Shown: positions 61,626 through 64,000 of the stretch, piece by piece | How positions within the stretch are numbered: the first letter of the stretch is position 1 | Layout: every line of letters begins with the position of its first letter | Assembly (NCBI GenBank): GCA_031552825.1 | Contig: JAVBMD010000004.1 | Span: 124,001 to 188,000 of the forward strand | DNA from: WQXF01 sp031552825 | GTDB taxonomy: Bacteria; Bacillota; Clostridia; Christensenellales; Aristaeellaceae | Direction: 5' to 3' | DNA: 64,000 nucleotides | Translations under genes and position numbers: made by a program | Notes under the pieces: generated by a model | The model's input: the letters and a program-made list of their open reading frames with translations, nothing else | Database searches by the model: none | What the model was told of the DNA's origin: nothing

Positions 61626-62438
61626 TTGAACAACTGTTATTCGGATATCACCGTAACGTTGGGCGGCCGGGTCATCGATATGTCCTCCGTGCCGCTTAGT
61701 GACGTCAGTATCCTGTATACGGTGGACTGCGTTCCCCGCACCGTCCGTACCGACGCGAGCGGCAATTATAGCATCACAGCGCCGGAGGGTTCCCGCGTGA
61801 TAATCCGTCCGGAGTTGGATCCTGGCGTGCGAGCCACGCCAGAAAAGTATGCGCTGCTCGCCTGCTCGGGCCGGATGGATCTGGACTTCATCGTGCGTTC
61901 GGTCACCCCCGGGGTGTTTGCCATCAGCGGCACGCTTAGCGGCTTGCCGAACGCGGCGGGATTGGCGGTTGCCTATACCGTCAACGGTCAGAGCGGGATC
62001 GCTATGACCGATGCGCAGGGAAATTACAGCATTACCGCGCCTGCGGGAAGCAATGTGATGGTCACACCGCCGTCACAGGCCGGTTTTACCGTTTCTCCGA
62101 GCGAATATGTTTTCCCCAACCTGAGCAGCAATATGACAGGGCAGAACTTCGTCTATTCCGCCTCCGCCTTTGACGTCAGCGGCACGGTTAGCGGCCTGCC
62201 CAACGTGAGCGGCATCCTGATCGCTTACACCATCAACGGACAGCTCTTCACCACGCTCACCAACGCGAGCGGCGATTATTTCTTTATGGTCGCGCCGGGA
62301 GCCGATGTCCTCATTCAGCCCACCGCGCAGAGCGGCTATACCGTTTCTCCGCTGAGCTATCAAATCCCCAACATCAACAGCGAGAGCGTCAACAACAACT
62401 TTGTCTACACGCCGCTTTTGACCGTGGCGAGAAGATAA
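61626..62438 (+). CDS. Protein of three tandem beta-sandwich repeats
   Basis: 270 residues in three copies of about 85 (1-92, 93-180, 181-265), each with an opening SGTLSGLPN-like stretch, then TDAxGNYSITAPxGS and TVSPSEY. It resembles carboxypeptidase-regulatory-like or SdrD-type repeats. There is no signal peptide, membrane helix or anchor, odd for such repeats, which normally sit outside the cell. TTG at 61626 has AAAAAGGAG 8 nt upstream. Function unknown. Confidence 0.8.
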   Translation: MNNCYSDITVTLGGRVIDMSSVPLSDVSILYTVDCVPRTVRTDASGNYSITAPEGSRVIIRPELDPGVRATPEKYALLACSGRMDLDFIVRSVTPGVFAISGTLSGLPNAAGLAVAYTVNGQSGIAMTDAQGNYSITAPAGSNVMVTPPSQAGFTVSPSEYVFPNLSSNMTGQNFVYSASAFDVSGTVSGLPNVSGILIAYTINGQLFTTLTNASGDYFFMVAPGADVLIQPTAQSGYTVSPLSYQIPNINSESVNNNFVYTPLLTVARR

Positions 62439-62452
62439 ACGAAGGATAAAAG

Positions 62453-62480
62453 CGACCCGGCTGCGATTGCGGCCGGGTCG
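62453..62480 (-). terminator. Terminator of the DUF1801 gene
   Basis: CGACCCGGC (62453-62461) pairs with GCCGGGTCG (62472-62480); the minus strand continues CTTTTATCC. It can also slow the converging plus-strand gene. Confidence 0.75.
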
Positions 62481-62498
62481 TTCTGATGCGCAGAATGG

Positions 62499-62897
62499 TC
62501 ACGCCTTCTTTTGCCCTTCGGTTTTTGCCGCGAAGGCACGTTGCTTCTCCGCCGCGCAGAAGGCTACGATCTCGCGGATCAGCGGCAGCGGCAACGGCTG
62601 TGCATGCGGGAGACGTACCGTGCCCTTGGTAGCGTCGTAATCCGTTAAGCGCGCCGCGAAGGCATCCACCGCGTTGGCGCCGGGGAACAGGCCGATATGC
62701 TTCTTGGCCAGCGCAAAATGAATCAGATTGCCGTGGAGCACGAAGGTAGGCATGCCCCAGGAGATCTTCTCTTCCAGCGGTTCGGGAACCGCACCGTGAA
62801 TGGCTTCGCGCAGCGTCTGCAAGCGCTCCCGCGTTTCCTCCGGGCATTGGGCGATGTATTCGTCGATGTTTTTGTATGGCAGTTCAGTCTTTTCCAC
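62499..62897 (-). CDS. DUF1801 (YdhG-like) family protein
   Basis: 132 residues. IDEYIAQCPEETRERLQTLR, EKISWGMPTFVLHGNLIHFA and KKHIGLFPG match DUF1801. Often described as an iron-chaperone-like or uncharacterised protein. GTG at 62897 follows GAGGTG at 5 nt; an upstream in-frame start at 62924 has no site. Confidence 0.85.
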   Translation of the reverse strand: MEKTELPYKNIDEYIAQCPEETRERLQTLREAIHGAVPEPLEEKISWGMPTFVLHGNLIHFALAKKHIGLFPGANAVDAFAARLTDYDATKGTVRLPHAQPLPLPLIREIVAFCAAEKQRAFAAKTEGQKKA

Positions 62898-62924
62898 GGT
62901 AGCACCTCTTTCTGTATCAAACAA

Positions 62925-62956
62925 AACCGGCCAACCGGAAAGCCCGGCGGCCGGTT
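62925..62956 (-). terminator. Terminator of jag
   Basis: AACCGGCC (62925-62932) pairs with GGCCGGTT (62949-62956). On the minus strand TTGTTTG follows. Confidence 0.75.
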
Positions 62957-62962
62957 AGCGCC

Positions 62963-63928
62963 TTACTTAGCGCGGCGATGATCGTCTTTGAGCGTGATGA
63001 CGATGTGGCGATTGGGCTCCTCGCCCTCGCTGTGTGTAGTGACATGGGGGTGCCCCTGCAGCGAGGAGTGCAGGATGCGCCGCTCGTAGGGATTCATCGG
63101 CTCCAGCGAAACCTTGCGGCCAGTCTTGTAGGCGCGGGTGGCCATGCGGGAAGCGAGGCGGCGCAAGGAATCCTCGCGCTTGGCGCGGTAGTTTTCGGTA
63201 TCGAGCGTAACGCGGATGTATTCCTCGCTGCCCTTATTGACCTGCAGACTGGTGAGGTACTGCAACGCATCCAGCGTTTCGCCACGCCGACCGATGAGGA
63301 TGCCCAGCGTATCGCCGACGATCTGCGCGAACAGATGACCTTCCGGATCGGTCTGCACATCCACCTTCACCGGCACCTGCATCAGCCGCGTCAGTTCCAG
63401 CAGGAACTGCTGCGCGCAGCCCGCTCGCGTGGCGGGATCGTGCATCGGCGGCTCCTGCCCCTCGGGTACCGGCGTAGGCCGGAAGCCGGAATCGGCGCTC
63501 GGCGCATGCACCTTGGCGGGTGCGGGACGTTCCTGACGCTCGCTGTGCGCGGGACGCTCTTGGCGCGGCGGTCTTTCTGCGGCAGGCTGTTTTTCGCGCG
63601 CCTGCTGCGGCGCGGGTTGCGGCTTCGCCTGCTCTTGCGGCCTAGGCTTTTGCGCGGGCTTGGGCGCCTGCGCTTTCTCCTGCCGCTCGGGCTCACGCTC
63701 GCTGAAAGAATCCAGCGTCAGCGAACTTAGCGCGGAGAGCATCTCGTCGCCGTCGTCGTCCATTTCCAGCTGCACGCGCGCCTGCTTGCTGCCGAAGAGG
63801 CCGAACAGCCCCTTCGCGCCTTCCTCCAGCACATGCACCTTTACATCGGAGATGGTGCAGCCCAGCTGGCGCAACCCATCGCTGATGGCCTCCTCGGTAG
63901 TTCTCCCGGTGAATATATGCTTGCTCAT
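62963..63928 (-). CDS. jag: RNA-binding protein Jag/KhpB
   Basis: 321 residues. Jag-N domain (1 to about 52, GLFGLFGSKQARVQLE), Pro/Gln/Glu/Arg linker (about 73-165), KH-II domain with IVGDTLGILIGRRGETLDAL, and R3H domain with RKVSLEPMNPYERRIL (Arg-x3-His). Partner of KhpA in RNA control, tied to cell division and wall growth. ATG at 63928 overlaps the upstream stop (ATGA) and has GGAGGAGG. The linker is longer than in Bacillus. Confidence 0.96.
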   Translation of the reverse strand: MSKHIFTGRTTEEAISDGLRQLGCTISDVKVHVLEEGAKGLFGLFGSKQARVQLEMDDDGDEMLSALSSLTLDSFSEREPERQEKAQAPKPAQKPRPQEQAKPQPAPQQAREKQPAAERPPRQERPAHSERQERPAPAKVHAPSADSGFRPTPVPEGQEPPMHDPATRAGCAQQFLLELTRLMQVPVKVDVQTDPEGHLFAQIVGDTLGILIGRRGETLDALQYLTSLQVNKGSEEYIRVTLDTENYRAKREDSLRRLASRMATRAYKTGRKVSLEPMNPYERRILHSSLQGHPHVTTHSEGEEPNRHIVITLKDDHRRAK

Positions 63929-64000
63929 TTGATGCCAACCTCCTCCGCGACTGCGGCTTTACGGTCCTGCCAATCGAAATAGCGAGCGAAGAAAAACTGT
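63925..64000 (-). CDS. C-terminal end of a probable YidC/SpoIIIJ insertase (cut by window)
   Basis: Only 24 codons are present: QFFFARYFDWQDRKAAVAEE then VGIK and a stop. The identity rests on position: yidC (spoIIIJ) normally precedes jag, and the overlap by ATGA fits that operon. The residues themselves are not diagnostic. Confidence 0.5.
   Translation of the reverse strand, partial: QFFFARYFDWQDRKAAVAEEVGIK

Overview
The window reads as chromosomal DNA of a G+C-rich Clostridia-type Firmicute, near 60% G+C by eye. Supporting signs are strong AGGAGG-type ribosome binding sites, frequent GTG and TTG starts, a T-box leader, a yidC-jag pair, a Na+-type V-ATPase with the enterococcal ntp gene order, citramalate synthase, a split B12 methionine synthase and TRAP transport. 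An affiliation near Christensenellales or Oscillospirales is only a guess. No phage, plasmid, CRISPR array or transposase gene was seen.

Layout. 1-8.5 kb: a HAD hydrolase fused to thymidylate kinase (cut by the left edge), a DEAD-box helicase, two tandem secreted paralogues, a NYN/OST-HTH protein and an ECF sigma/anti-sigma-like pair. 8.7-18.4 kb: a T-box-controlled minus-strand operon (XRE-cupin regulator, acyl-CoA synthetase, cimA), a methyltransferase, ftsH, an acetyl esterase and recQ. 18.5-28 kb: tRNA-Leu(GAG), a decayed SDR gene, then a sugar-acid locus (GntR regulator, uxuA, TRAP transporter; divergently a YcxB-like membrane protein, FGGY kinase and gnd). 28-31.5 kb: a zinc/manganese ABC operon with two accessory exported proteins. 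31.5-40 kb: the V-type ATPase operon ntpFIKECGABD. 40.3-40.5 kb: a small MITE-like element. 40.5-45.2 kb: a cyclase-family hydrolase and a folate/methionine operon (metF, separate MetH activation domain, metH without that domain). 45-49 kb: a 1196-residue surface protein with a (TAVP)28 stalk. 49-55 kb: a MalEFG-type sugar ABC transporter and an alcohol/aldehyde dehydrogenase operon whose second gene carries an in-frame TAG. 55-64 kb: an amidase, a peptidoglycan-binding membrane protein, two membrane glycosyltransferases, a eukaryotic-type glycogen branching enzyme, a three-repeat protein, a DUF1801 protein, jag and the end of a probable yidC.

How the parts fit. The T-box specifier can be read as AUC (Ile), which matches cimA, the entry enzyme of the citramalate route to isoleucine, as last gene of that transcript. 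The uxuA/TRAP/gnd locus imports and degrades sugar acids under a GntR regulator whose likely operator lies on the dctP promoter. Both solute-binding-protein/permease operons (TRAP and MalEFG) carry a hairpin just after the binding-protein gene, a simple way to make more binding protein than permease. The V-ATPase K subunit keeps the Na+ ligands known from Enterococcus hirae.

The least expected observations are: the MITE-like element with 16-bp inverted termini and 13-bp flanking repeats; a 9-bp coding minisatellite shared by two unrelated genes; the T-box over an XRE-cupin/acyl-CoA synthetase/cimA operon; the HAD-Tmk fusion with an internal ribosome binding site; and the amber codon in an otherwise intact aldehyde dehydrogenase.
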